Positions 51,935-60,534 are shown, counted from the first letter of the stretch. The stretch: 64,000 nucleotides of DNA from RYN-230 sp963760405 (GCA_963760405.1 CAVXCV010000010.1:248001-312000); one strand, 5' to 3'. Notes: a model not told the origin generated them from the sequence alone. Numbers and translations: made by a program.

Positions 51935-52548
51935 CATCCGCTCCATCGGGGATCGGCCCGCAGCATCGCGTGCAGCTTGGCCAGGCAGCGGCCGCGGGTG
52001 GGGCCGATGCTGCCGATGGGCATGCCCATCGCTTCGGCCACCGCGGAGTAGTCAGGCCGGGGCACGTGCGCGACGATGCGCAGCAGCGTCCGGCAGCGTT
52101 CCGGCAGCTGCTGGAAGTGCCGCCACAGCACCCGGTCCCGCTCGTCGGTGAGCAGCCGCTCGCCCGGGGCAGGGCCGGGATCGGGCACCGACTCCAGCTG
52201 CGCCGCACCGTCCGGGACCTGCCGCCGGGACAGCTCGCGCACCCGCCATGCCTCCCGCCTGGTCGCGGTCACCAGCCATGACGTCAGGGCGTGCGGTGAC
52301 CGGATGTCCTGCAGCCGCCGGATGAGCTCCAGCCAGCTGTTCTGGACCACGTCGGCGGACTCCTCGGCCGACAGGCCCTCGGCCCGGGCTACCCGCCACA
52401 GCAGCGGGTTCAGTTCCCGTACCACCTCGCCCAGCGCGGCAGTCTCGCCGGCCCGGGCCCGCTCCAGGCAGGCAGCCATCCTGGCGGAGCGGTCCGCCCG
52501 GGCCTGGCCGGTGCTGGCCCCTCCGCCCCCGAGCGTCACAACCGCCAT
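51934..52548 (-). CDS. RNA polymerase sigma factor, ECF-type
   Basis: 204 residues from ATG 52548; the frame extends to 52680 in an Arg/Ser-rich stretch that is not sigma-like. Region 2 is seen in LNPLLWRVARAEGLSAEESADVVQNSWLELIRRLQDIRSP with the DVVQ core, and region 4 in LLWRHFQQLPERCRTLLRIV and YSAVAEAMGMPIGSIGPTRGRCLAKLHAML. It directs transcription of a few target promoters. First gene of a four-gene operon with the regulatory-like protein, the CHAT-TPR protein and the NAGPA lipoprotein. Confidence 0.9.
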   Translation of the reverse strand: MAVVTLGGGGASTGQARADRSARMAACLERARAGETAALGEVVRELNPLLWRVARAEGLSAEESADVVQNSWLELIRRLQDIRSPHALTSWLVTATRREAWRVRELSRRQVPDGAAQLESVPDPGPAPGERLLTDERDRVLWRHFQQLPERCRTLLRIVAHVPRPDYSAVAEAMGMPIGSIGPTRGRCLAKLHAMLRADPRWSG

Positions 52549-52636
52549 GCTACGGTCCGGTGCCCGGCCCCGGGAGGGGCCGGGCCGCCGGCTCCTGCTT
52601 CTGCCGCTCCCGGCGGGCCAGCACATGCGGTGGCCG

Positions 52637-53452
52637 CTACTTGATCCGGATGTTCCAGCCGACCTCGATGTGGTTGACATCCGTGATGAGGCCGGGGTTG
52701 AGCGCCGCGATGGCCTGCACCGTGGTGCCGTAAGCAGCCGCCAGGGCGCTGAGGGTGTCGCCCGGCTTCACCGTGTGCCAGACCCCGGCCGCGGGAACGA
52801 CGGGATGCACGCCGGACGTGGTGTCACCGGGCCGCCAGCCGATCCGCCACTGACCGAAATCACTGGCGTCGCTGAAGCTCACGTCGTAGCTGCCGAGAAA
52901 ATCCGTCTGGTACAGCGCCGCGCGCGGATAGCGCAGGCCTTTCGACCACGACGCGGTCTGCCAGCCCCAGCTGATCAGGTTGGCCTCGAACAGGCGCTTG
53001 ATCACCCAGTAGCCGCCGTACGCGCCGGTGAGGTGCGATCCGAGCACATCGTTGCAGCCCTGGAAGTACTCGGCGATCGAGCCGAGCTTGGCCAGCGCGT
53101 GCTCGGGCGTGTTAGGCAGACCAGGGGCGTGGTCGGGCGTGTCGAAGTCCACCCCGAAATAGATCGGCCGGCCGGACGGCCCGCCTGCGGCGGTGTGCTG
53201 TTCGTGGGCCAGGGTCGCGTACTCCTTGCCCTGCTGGTGCCCACCCAGGGCGTCATTGGTGTCGAACTCGAATACGGACACGAGGCTGATCCCGGCGGCC
53301 GAGAATCCCTCGGCCTCCGCGCGGGTCAGGAGCTTCCCCTTGGTATTCGGGGTGACGACGGTCAGGTAGCGGCACACCGCCACCGCGCCGAGGCTGTGCA
53401 CCTGCGCAGGACTGAACCGGGCGTACGAGTAGTCCAGCACCTTCTGAGTCAT
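52637..53452 (-). CDS. DUF1906 glycoside-hydrolase-like protein with LysM domain
   Basis: 271 residues from ATG 53452 (GGGAGG eight bases upstream). It begins VLDYSYARFSPAQVHSLGAVAVCRYL and continues RPIYFGVDFDTPDHA and GSHLTGAYGGYWVIKRL, the DUF1906 (Rv2525c-like) TIM-barrel fold associated with wall lysis. A C-terminal LysM (WHTVKPGDTLSALAAAYGTTVQAIAALNP) binds peptidoglycan. No signal peptide is seen, which is odd for a wall enzyme. Confidence 0.88.
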   Translation of the reverse strand: MTQKVLDYSYARFSPAQVHSLGAVAVCRYLTVVTPNTKGKLLTRAEAEGFSAAGISLVSVFEFDTNDALGGHQQGKEYATLAHEQHTAAGGPSGRPIYFGVDFDTPDHAPGLPNTPEHALAKLGSIAEYFQGCNDVLGSHLTGAYGGYWVIKRLFEANLISWGWQTASWSKGLRYPRAALYQTDFLGSYDVSFSDASDFGQWRIGWRPGDTTSGVHPVVPAAGVWHTVKPGDTLSALAAAYGTTVQAIAALNPGLITDVNHIEVGWNIRIK

Positions 53453-53569
53453 CGGAAAGACCTCCCTGTGGTCATCTGCTGCCGGGTGGTCACCCCGGCG
53501 GATCACTGAGAGGGGGAGCGGCCAGAGCGCGAGATACACGCGATCGTGAACCGCTTCGTGGCCCGGGCG

Positions 53570-54526
53570 TTATGGCCCGGCGGCCGGCTTCGGGAGGCCC
53601 TGGCCCGCGGGCAGCTGGCTGGCCAGCTGCCCCGCGTAGATCGCGGCCGCGAACGAGGTCCCGCTCCACCACGCGTACCCGTCGCTGGCGATCGACATCG
53701 TGACGTTGTCGAAGTCATCGCCCGCCTGGATCTGGGCAGCGCCTGTGCTGGTCAGCGGCAGGGAGCTGAGAATACCTGCGCCCTTCCGCCACTGCTGGAC
53801 CCACGGTCCGTAGTCGCTGAACGGCGCTCGCTGGTTCGGCGCGCTGTAGGCACCGACGCTCACCACCCGCAAGCTGTTGTCGGTGGCAAAGGCAGCCGGA
53901 TAGACGGGCTGATCAGATCCGTCGTTGCCAGCGGAAGCCACGATCTGGACGCCCTTGGCGGAGAGCTTGGCCACGAGTTTCCTGACCTCGCCTAGGTCGC
54001 CGTCATCGGACACGGCATGGCGCCCGAAAGCCATCAGCACGACATCGGTCCGGATCCTGTCATGGTTCTCGTCCAGCCAGGTCAGCGCGTTGATCACGTT
54101 GCCGTCTTTGACCTTTCCGGCAGCGTCCATCACCCGCATCGACAGGACCTGTGCGCTGGGCGCGGTCATCCGGATGAGCCCGGCGATGAACGTGGCATGG
54201 CCCCAGTGGGTCCCGTACGGCGGGTTTGGCTGGGTACCCGGCTGGATCAGCAGTGGCTCGAGCCAGCCGTACTCGGTGGCGTCGGCGACGAACGGCAGGT
54301 CATTTCCTGCAGGCAGCCAGTCGTGTGGCTGTACCCCGCTGTCCAGCAGCGCGATCACCTGGCGGCCGCCGGACGGCGGCGGCCACGGCGGCATGTCGGG
54401 CCGCTGGTCCGCCGGAGCCGGGAGCCAGGCCGCGATGCCGTGCCCGCTCTTCTTACCGTCGCCGAGGAACTCGCCCGGCTCGACCGTGCCGGCGCTGTAC
54501 TGGTCGTCCTGTTGGTTCGCGGTCAT
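53570..54526 (-). CDS. Subtilisin-like S8 serine protease without signal peptide
   Basis: 318 residues. Catalytic triad segments: Asp in VIALLDSGVQ, His in GTHWGHATFIAG, and Ser in WWSGTSFAAAIYA; oxyanion Asn in VASAGNDGSD. The N-terminus (MTANQQDDQYSAGTVEPGEF) is hydrophilic, with no secretion signal or obvious propeptide, so it acts inside the cell or uses another export path. It sits between two wall-enzyme genes that also lack signals. Confidence 0.9.
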   Translation of the reverse strand: MTANQQDDQYSAGTVEPGEFLGDGKKSGHGIAAWLPAPADQRPDMPPWPPPSGGRQVIALLDSGVQPHDWLPAGNDLPFVADATEYGWLEPLLIQPGTQPNPPYGTHWGHATFIAGLIRMTAPSAQVLSMRVMDAAGKVKDGNVINALTWLDENHDRIRTDVVLMAFGRHAVSDDGDLGEVRKLVAKLSAKGVQIVASAGNDGSDQPVYPAAFATDNSLRVVSVGAYSAPNQRAPFSDYGPWVQQWRKGAGILSSLPLTSTGAAQIQAGDDFDNVTMSIASDGYAWWSGTSFAAAIYAGQLASQLPAGQGLPKPAAGP

Positions 54527-54727
54527 CTCTCTGCCCCCGTGTCGTGCGCGCGCCGCCGGCGGCGGCTGTCACCGCAGGGGTGGCCGTACGGCTCGCTGAA
54601 ATACATCAATAGCCGAACGGGCTGCGTCTGGCCACCCCCGGGGCCCGCTGGTGTATCTGGCTCCGCGGCCGGTCCCCATGGCTGGCAAGGCGCGGCACTA
54701 AACGCGCACCGCAGAAGGGAAACAGAG

Positions 54728-55288
54728 ATGCAGCAGCACGATCAACTCGACGTCTATCTCGCGGTCGGCCACGGAGTCGAGCCCTCGGGAGTCTACGACC
54801 CGGGCGCTATCGGGGCCGACGGGCGGCAGGAGCACCTGGAGGCATTCCAGGTCTGCACCTACGCCCTGGCCGCGATGCGGCGCTCCGGGCTCACGGTGAT
54901 CAGCGAGTCCGCCCAGGGCGCCTCGCACGACCCCGACTACCGGGGGTCGGCGCTCCGGGCCAACCAGCTCAACGCCCGGGTCGCCATCGAGGTCCATTTC
55001 GACTGGTCGGGCGGGGTCAACGGGTTTTCCGGCCTGTACTACTCGGGCCAAGGCCAGGCTCTTGCCGAGCACATCGGTGCGGCGTTCACTGCCCGGCACC
55101 TGCCCCGGGCCGGCGACGTTCACCGCCCTGAGCTCTACTTCCTGAACCAGACCACGATGACGGCGCTCATCCCGGAGATCCGCCGCGTGCACGACTACCC
55201 GGACTCGGACAACAAGGCCGAGGGGGAGGCCCTCGCCGAGGGTACGTGCACCTTCCTCGGCCGCGCCTACAAGCCCCCGGCGGACTGA
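54728..55288 (+). CDS. N-acetylmuramoyl-L-alanine amidase (Amidase_3)
   Basis: 186 residues from ATG 54728 (GAAGGG upstream). Zn ligands: His in YLAVGHGVEPSGVYDPG, the Glu in ADGRQEHLEAF, and His in AIEVHFDWSGG. The second catalytic Glu near the C-terminus is plausible in IPEIRRVHDYP. It hydrolyses the bond between N-acetylmuramic acid and L-alanine. Like its neighbours it has no signal peptide. Start and length are typical of phage or spore-type single-domain amidases. Confidence 0.88.
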   Translation: MQQHDQLDVYLAVGHGVEPSGVYDPGAIGADGRQEHLEAFQVCTYALAAMRRSGLTVISESAQGASHDPDYRGSALRANQLNARVAIEVHFDWSGGVNGFSGLYYSGQGQALAEHIGAAFTARHLPRAGDVHRPELYFLNQTTMTALIPEIRRVHDYPDSDNKAEGEALAEGTCTFLGRAYKPPAD

Positions 55289-55560
55289 CATCCGCGCTGC
55301 GGACTGACATCCGCACTGCGCGCGAGGGAGCACCACTCGCGGCGGGGTCATGCCCAGGAGGTCACGGGCAGGGCCCCGCCGCGCTGTACCGCCGCGCCGC
55401 ATCCACGGCTAGAACGCTCCAATCCCAGCCTGGACCCGGACCCTTGACATGACCTGGACGGTAGGTTCCAATATCTATTGGAGCGCTCCAATAGGGCGAA
55501 TCGGGGCAGCAGCCATCGGGCCGGGCAGCACTTGGGCTCAACGCGGAGAGGCGGTCGGAC
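55289..55560 (+). promoter_or_regulatory. Promoter with LacI-type operators of the desaturase-Rieske operon
   Basis: A -35 TTGACA (55444-55449) is followed after 17 bases by TCCAAT (55467-55472). Over the expected start point lies a perfect 20-bp palindrome, CTATTGGAGCGCTCCAATAG (55475-55494). A degenerate copy with an intact right half (CGCTCCAAT) lies near 55415-55423, about 67 bases upstream. The same TTGGA-N4-TCCAA motif is found before the LacI gene. It is a convincing repressor site. Confidence 0.75.
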
Positions 55561-56667
55561 ATGGGCAGGGAACGGCTGGCGCGGTACAGCCTCGCAGGCC
55601 CGGAGAATCAGGCGGCCGTCGCGGCTGGCCTGGCTGGCGGTGACTGGTTCCGCAGCGCCGTGCCGCGCAAGCGGATGAAGGAGCTGATGCGGCGCTCCGA
55701 CTACCCGGCCGTCCGGGACACCGCGCTCTGGCTCGGCTTGATGCTCGGCCTGGCCGGCGCGGGCATCGCGCTGTGGGGCAGCTGGTGGGCGGTCCCGTTC
55801 TTCCTCGGCTACGGCATCCTCTACGGCTCCACGTCGGACTCCCGGTGGCACGAGTCCGGCCACGGCACAGCGTTCAAGACGCGCTGGCTCGACGAGGGGC
55901 TGTACCAGCTTGCCTCTTTCATGATCATGCGCGATCCGACCACGTGGCGGTGGAGCCACACCCGGCACCATACCGACACGCTGGTCGTGGGCCGGGACCC
56001 GGAGATCGCGGCTATGCGCCCGGCCCGGCTGGCCAGGATCCTGGCCAATCTCGTCGGCCTGGTTGACGTGCCGGTCGCGTTCCGGCTGATGTTCCTGCAC
56101 GCCTCCGGGCGGCTCACCGCCGATGAGGCCGACTACGTCCCGGAGTCCGAGCGGTCCAAGGTCTACCGGACCGCCCGGATCGACCTGGCCATCTACGCCG
56201 TCACCATCGCCCTGGCGATCGGGTTCCGGTCCTGGCTGCCGGTCGTGCTGATCGGCGGCCCCCGCCTCTATGGCGCCTTCCTGTTCAACCTCTACGGCCT
56301 CACCCAGCATGCCGGCCTGGGCGAGAACGTGCTCGACCACCGGCTCAACACCCGCACGGTCAAGATGTGCGTGGTCAACCGGTTCCTCTACTGGAACATG
56401 AACTACCACGTCGAGCACCACATGTTCCCGATGGTCCCGTACTACCGGCTGGCCGAGCTGCACGAGGAGATCAAGCATGACTGTGCGCCGGTCTACCCGT
56501 CGATGTGGGCGGCCTACAAGGAGCTCATCCCGGCGGTCCTGCGCCAGCTCAAGGACCAGGAGTACTACATGCGCCGCGAGTTGCTGCCGGGCGCTGCGCC
56601 GTTCAACGAGCCCACCCCGCTGACCGACGGCCGCGCGCTGCCGCTGGCCCGGGTGACCGCGGCCTGA
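55561..56667 (+). CDS. Fatty-acid desaturase-like membrane di-iron oxygenase (MocD-like)
   Basis: 368 residues. Histidine boxes: HESGHGTAF, HTRHHTD and NYHVEHHMFP, with two hydrophobic pairs between. The order and spacing match membrane di-iron desaturases/hydroxylases. With the Rieske protein 28 bases downstream it forms the MocD/MocE pair, which in rhizobia catalyses rhizopine demethylation. In an actinomycete the substrate may be different. Controlled by the LacI-type operator upstream. Confidence 0.9.
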   Translation: MGRERLARYSLAGPENQAAVAAGLAGGDWFRSAVPRKRMKELMRRSDYPAVRDTALWLGLMLGLAGAGIALWGSWWAVPFFLGYGILYGSTSDSRWHESGHGTAFKTRWLDEGLYQLASFMIMRDPTTWRWSHTRHHTDTLVVGRDPEIAAMRPARLARILANLVGLVDVPVAFRLMFLHASGRLTADEADYVPESERSKVYRTARIDLAIYAVTIALAIGFRSWLPVVLIGGPRLYGAFLFNLYGLTQHAGLGENVLDHRLNTRTVKMCVVNRFLYWNMNYHVEHHMFPMVPYYRLAELHEEIKHDCAPVYPSMWAAYKELIPAVLRQLKDQEYYMRRELLPGAAPFNEPTPLTDGRALPLARVTAA

Positions 56668-56695
56668 CCGGGCACCGCACCTGAGGAGACACCTG

Positions 56696-57010
56696 ATGAG
56701 CCAGTGGATCGCCGCTTGCGCGGCCGGGGACATCGACCCCGAGGACGTCATCCCGTTCGAGCATGGTGGCAGCGACTATGCGATCTACCGGTCGCCGGAC
56801 GACATCTACTACGCCACCGATGGTCACTGCACGCACGAGCGGACGCTGCTCTGCGACGGCCTGGTCGAGGGCGGCATCATCGAGTGCCCGAAGCACAACG
56901 GGCGCTTCGACTACACCAGCGGCAAGGCGCTCGGTGCCCCGGTGCTCACCGACATCCGCACTTATCCGGCCAAGGTCCTAGACGGGACCGTTTACGTCGA
57001 GCTCGGCTAG
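56696..57010 (+). CDS. MocE-like Rieske [2Fe-2S] ferredoxin
   Basis: 104 residues. The Rieske motifs C-x-H and C-x2-H are GHCTHERTLL and IIECPKHNGRFD. Electron donor to the adjacent di-iron oxygenase. It shares the operon with it (28 bases apart). Length is normal for this small class. No reductase gene is found nearby; a general ferredoxin reductase must be used. Confidence 0.93.
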   Translation: MSQWIAACAAGDIDPEDVIPFEHGGSDYAIYRSPDDIYYATDGHCTHERTLLCDGLVEGGIIECPKHNGRFDYTSGKALGAPVLTDIRTYPAKVLDGTVYVELG

Positions 57011-57027
57011 GGGAGCCCGGCCGGCGG

Positions 57028-58044
57028 CTAGGCCGGGGCCGGGCCGGTCGACCCCCGGACCTCCAGCCGGGGCGGCATCAGCCGGGTCTCGCCGGGTGCC
57101 TCCGGGTACTCGATCCGCGCCAGCAGCATCCGGGCCGCCTGCTGCCCCATCGCGTAGGCGGTGCCGTCCACGCTGGTCAGCCACAGCGCCCGGAGCCGGG
57201 CCAGGGCGGAGTTGTCGAAGCCGACGAGCGACAGGTCCTCGGGCACCCGGACGCCCAGCGCGGCCGCGGCGGACAGCGCCCCGACGCAGGACAGGTCGTT
57301 CGCCGCGAAGATGGCGGTCGGCCGATCCGGGTGGCTCAGCAGCCGGACCGCCGCCCGGTAACCGCCCTCCTCGGTCATGTCCGCCGTCTCGACCAGGACG
57401 TGAGCCCCCCGGCCGGCCAGGCGCATGGTGTCCTCGTAGCCCTGCATCCGGCGGCTGCCCGCGGTGCTGGGCAGGCCGGAGATGTGCGCGATCCGGCTGT
57501 GCCCGAGGCCGAGCAGGTGCCGGACCGCCAGTGCCGCGCCGAGGTGGTTGTCGTTGGCGAGAACATCGACGTGGGGCAGGCCAGGATCGATGCCGCCCAC
57601 CGCGACGGTCGGGATCTTGCTGGCCACGTCGGTGATGGCCGGCGAGACGGGGACGGATCCGGCCAGGATCAGGCCGTCCACGCCGAGATCAAGGAAGGAC
57701 CAGGTCAGGGTCTCGTCCATCATCCGGTCGATCCGGCCGTCGCCGAGCAGGATGTGCTTGCCGCCCGCGAGCAGCGCTGGCGTCAGGCCGTCGAGCATGT
57801 CCGCGAACCACGGCTGGCGCAGGTCGTTCAGCAGCACCCCGACCGTGCGTGACTGCCGCTCGGCCAGCAGCCGGGCCGCGGCGTTGGGCCGGTAACCGAG
57901 CTCCCCGACGGCACGCAGGACCGCCGCGCGGCTGGCCGGGCTGACCTTCGGTGAGTTGCGGAGTACCAGCGACACCAGTGACTTCGACACCCCGGCCCGG
58001 GCCGCGACGGTTTCCAGGGTTGGCCTCCGGCCGGCTTGCCCCAT
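57028..58044 (-). CDS. LacI-family transcriptional regulator
   Basis: 338 residues. N-terminal HTH (TLETVAARAGVSKSLVSLVLRNSPKVSPASRAAVLRAVGELGYRPNAAARLL) with hinge helix; periplasmic-binding-like effector domain (VGVLLNDLRQPWFADMLDGL, then GLGHSRIAHISGL). Typical LacI/GalR length. It is convergent with the Rieske gene (17 bases between stops) and has its own TTGGA-N4-TCCAA site upstream. It likely represses both itself and the MocD/E operon until a sugar or polyol is bound. Confidence 0.93.
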   Translation of the reverse strand: MGQAGRRPTLETVAARAGVSKSLVSLVLRNSPKVSPASRAAVLRAVGELGYRPNAAARLLAERQSRTVGVLLNDLRQPWFADMLDGLTPALLAGGKHILLGDGRIDRMMDETLTWSFLDLGVDGLILAGSVPVSPAITDVASKIPTVAVGGIDPGLPHVDVLANDNHLGAALAVRHLLGLGHSRIAHISGLPSTAGSRRMQGYEDTMRLAGRGAHVLVETADMTEEGGYRAAVRLLSHPDRPTAIFAANDLSCVGALSAAAALGVRVPEDLSLVGFDNSALARLRALWLTSVDGTAYAMGQQAARMLLARIEYPEAPGETRLMPPRLEVRGSTGPAPA

Positions 58045-58094
58045 GCCAGGGAACCTCGCCTCTCCGCCGTTTCCATCGGTATCGGTGCGCAGCT

Positions 58095-58110
58095 GTTGGA
58101 GCGATCCAAC
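58095..58110. promoter_or_regulatory. Candidate LacI operator (autoregulation)
   Basis: GTTGGAGCGATCCAAC at 58095-58110 has the same TTGGA/TCCAA arms and spacing as the 20-bp palindrome at 55475-55494, differing only in the centre and outer bases. It lies 50 bases before the LacI start codon. Confidence 0.65.
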
Positions 58111-58134
58111 CGTACGGGTGCCGCCGAAACCGTG

Positions 58135-59217
58135 TCAACGCAGCGGCCCGGGCGGCCGGTCCGGTCCTGCGCGTGCGGCCGGTCCCAGTGCCCGGATGAG
58201 ATCGATGCCCCGGCCGAGGTTGTCCAGCCGGGCGGCCAGGGTCTCGCCCGCCGGGTAGAGGCGCACCGTGTCCACCCCAGCGTCCCGCCAGGTCGCCAGC
58301 CGGGCCCGCACCATGTCCTCGGTGCCGATCAGCGTGGTGGCCAGCACCATCTCGTCGGTGACGAGGCTGGCCGCGCCCTCCCGGTCGCCGGCCTGCCAGC
58401 GCTCGCGTACCTGGGCGGCAGCATCAGCCCAGCCCTGCCGGCTGTAGGCATCGTTGTAGAAGTTGCTGCTCGCCGACCCCATCCCACCGAGCGAGAAGGC
58501 CAGTTCCTTCTTGCGGCTGCCCACGGCGGCGGACAGCCCGGCCTCGTCCACGATGTTGATCTCAGCGCCCTGGCAGACGTCCAGCTCAGCGCGGGTCCGG
58601 CCGGCCCGGGCCAGCCCGGCGTCCAGGTACCTGAAGTAGGCGCTGGCACCCTCCGGGACGAAGCTCGTGCCCAGCCAGCCGTCGGCGACCTCGCCGGTCA
58701 GCTCCAGCATCTTGGGCGACAGCGTGGCCAGGTAGACCGGCACGGTCACCGGCGCCAGGCTGACCCGCATCGGCCGGCCCGCACCGCCGGGCAGCGGGAT
58801 GCGGTACTGGCTGCCCTGGAACGCCACCTTCTCCCCGGCGAACACGCTCCGCACCACCTGCACGGTCTCCCGCATCCGGGCCAGCGGGTGGGCGAACGGG
58901 ATGCCGTGCAGTCCCTCCAGCACCTGGGGCCCGGAGGCACCCAGGCCGAGCAGGAACCTGCCGCCGGACAGGTGCGCCAGCGTCATCGCGGTCTGCGCGA
59001 TCGTGACCGGCGAGCGGGTGCCGAGCTGGAGGACACCCGAGCCCAGCAGCATCCGCTCGGTGCGCGCCGCGAGGTAGCCGAGCGGGGCGGGCGCGTCACT
59101 GCCCCACGCCTCCGCGACCCAGCAGACGTCCAGGCCAAGTTTCTCGGCCTCGCGGACGAACTCGGTGATCTCCGGCCAGTTCCCGGCAGAGCCCTCGACG
59201 GTCGTCGCGGTCCGCAT
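58135..59217 (-). CDS. LLM-class F420-dependent oxidoreductase
   Basis: About 360 residues from ATG 59217, which overlaps the SRPBCC stop (TGATG). TIM barrel of the luciferase-like family: GLDVCWVAEAWGSDAPAPLGYLAA, RMLLGSGVLQLGTRSPVTIAQTAMTLAHLSGGRFLLGLGASGP. This is the F420-type group used by actinobacteria. Substrate unknown; the coupled SRPBCC protein may bind it. An ORF extension to 59376 is antisense-like and rejected. Confidence 0.9.
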   Translation of the reverse strand: MRTATTVEGSAGNWPEITEFVREAEKLGLDVCWVAEAWGSDAPAPLGYLAARTERMLLGSGVLQLGTRSPVTIAQTAMTLAHLSGGRFLLGLGASGPQVLEGLHGIPFAHPLARMRETVQVVRSVFAGEKVAFQGSQYRIPLPGGAGRPMRVSLAPVTVPVYLATLSPKMLELTGEVADGWLGTSFVPEGASAYFRYLDAGLARAGRTRAELDVCQGAEINIVDEAGLSAAVGSRKKELAFSLGGMGSASSNFYNDAYSRQGWADAAAQVRERWQAGDREGAASLVTDEMVLATTLIGTEDMVRARLATWRDAGVDTVRLYPAGETLAARLDNLGRGIDLIRALGPAARAGPDRPPGPLR

Positions 59218-59729
59218 CACGCCGCCCGCTCGGCCAGTTCCTTGATGGCGGCGAGGTTCTGCACGAGCCCGGCCTCGAACTCCCGCAGCCGGACGAACAC
59301 GATCTTCTGCTCCTTGTCCGGCATCGCGTCGATGGCCAGGCTCAGCCCGGACCGGCCAGGCCCGATCTGCGCCCACTGTTCCAGCACCGTGCCCGTGCCC
59401 TGCGGCCGCAGGGTGAACCGCCAGCTCGCCGCGGGATGTCCGGGGTCACCCACGGCCCAGCCGAACCGGTGGGGCTCATCGCAGGTCACGATGGTGCTGA
59501 CCGTCTCCCATGTGCCCAGCTCCGGATGGGCGTTCCGGCCGGCGAACCGGTGCCCGGGAGCCGGGCCGGTGACCCCCTCCAGCCATTCCACCTCCTGCAG
59601 CTCAGCACTGAGCCTCGGCATCAGGTGGATGTCGCTGACCAGTCCCCACACCTGCTCCGGGGGAGCCTCGATGTAGGTCTCCGCGGCCACGGTGGGGCTG
59701 TCTGCATAGACCTGTCCCGTCCACTCCAT
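59217..59729 (-). CDS. SRPBCC (START-like) ligand-binding protein
   Basis: 170 residues. AAETYIEAPPEQVWGLVSDIHLMPRLSAELQEVEWLEG is the standard N-terminal helix-grip start; the rest has FGWAVGDPGHPAASWRFTLRPQGTGTVLEQWA. Such proteins bind hydrophobic ligands or act as cyclases. Upstream partner of the LLM oxidoreductase by stop/start overlap. Confidence 0.88.
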   Translation of the reverse strand: MEWTGQVYADSPTVAAETYIEAPPEQVWGLVSDIHLMPRLSAELQEVEWLEGVTGPAPGHRFAGRNAHPELGTWETVSTIVTCDEPHRFGWAVGDPGHPAASWRFTLRPQGTGTVLEQWAQIGPGRSGLSLAIDAMPDKEQKIVFVRLREFEAGLVQNLAAIKELAERAA

Positions 59730-59855
59730 GACGTCCAGTTTCCTCCCGCCAGCAGCCTCCCGGGCCGGCAGCTTCTACTCTGGGGGCAAGGCTGGGCGCA
59801 ACGGGCGCATAGGCGGGGTGCCTGACTCACGGCGCTGCCCGCCGCACGTGGGGGG

Positions 59856-60500
59856 ATGGAGCACGTCATGGCTGATCCGCAGTTCGCATGGGACGGGCTT
59901 GGGCAGTACAAGGCCGAAGGCCGGTTCCTGGACGGCTATCCCGATGACCAGAGAACGTTCTTCTCGCCGCGGGACAACGTGCACGGCCTGCTGGTCACGC
60001 TGCTGGACAGCGCGCAGCACTCGATCGTGGTCAACATGTTCGGCTACGACGACGACGAGCTGAACAAGATCATCCAGACCAAGCTGGCGGACGAGAAGAT
60101 CTACGTGCAGATGAGCCTGGACCGCAGCCAGGCCAGCGGCGTGCACGAGAAGCAGATCCTCGCGTCGTGGGGCAATGACGCGTTCGGTAACAGCATCGCC
60201 ATCGGCACCAGCTCGGTGCATAACGCGATCTCACACCTGAAGATCGTGATCGTCGATGGCGTGTACACGGTGAAGGGCTCGACCAACTGGTCCCTGTCCG
60301 GCGAGCAGCAGCAGGACAACGAGCTCAGCCTCAGCCGGAACGCGGTGATCGCCGCCGAGACCCGGGCGATCCTCGACCTCAACCACGACTTCATGCTCAA
60401 GCAGATGGTCGGCACCAAGCTGGATGTGACCAAGCTGCTCGCTCCCACCGCGCCCGGGACGGCGCCCCCGCTCCCGCCGCCATCCGGCACGGAAGGCTGA
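59856..60500 (+). CDS. Phospholipase D-like protein with a single HKD motif
   Basis: 214 residues. The HKD core is HLKIVIVDGVYTVKGSTNWS (His, Lys and Asp present, with the trailing G-S-T-N). A single-motif PLD works as a dimer; nuclease, cardiolipin-synthase-like or other phosphodiesterase activity is possible. A Pro-rich C-terminal tail ends it. ATG 59856 and the nearby ATG 59868 are both usable. No signal peptide. Confidence 0.87.
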   Translation: MEHVMADPQFAWDGLGQYKAEGRFLDGYPDDQRTFFSPRDNVHGLLVTLLDSAQHSIVVNMFGYDDDELNKIIQTKLADEKIYVQMSLDRSQASGVHEKQILASWGNDAFGNSIAIGTSSVHNAISHLKIVIVDGVYTVKGSTNWSLSGEQQQDNELSLSRNAVIAAETRAILDLNHDFMLKQMVGTKLDVTKLLAPTAPGTAPPLPPPSGTEG

Positions 60501-60534
60501 TCCGTCCACCGGCCCGGGCTGGCGGCCTGGCCCA

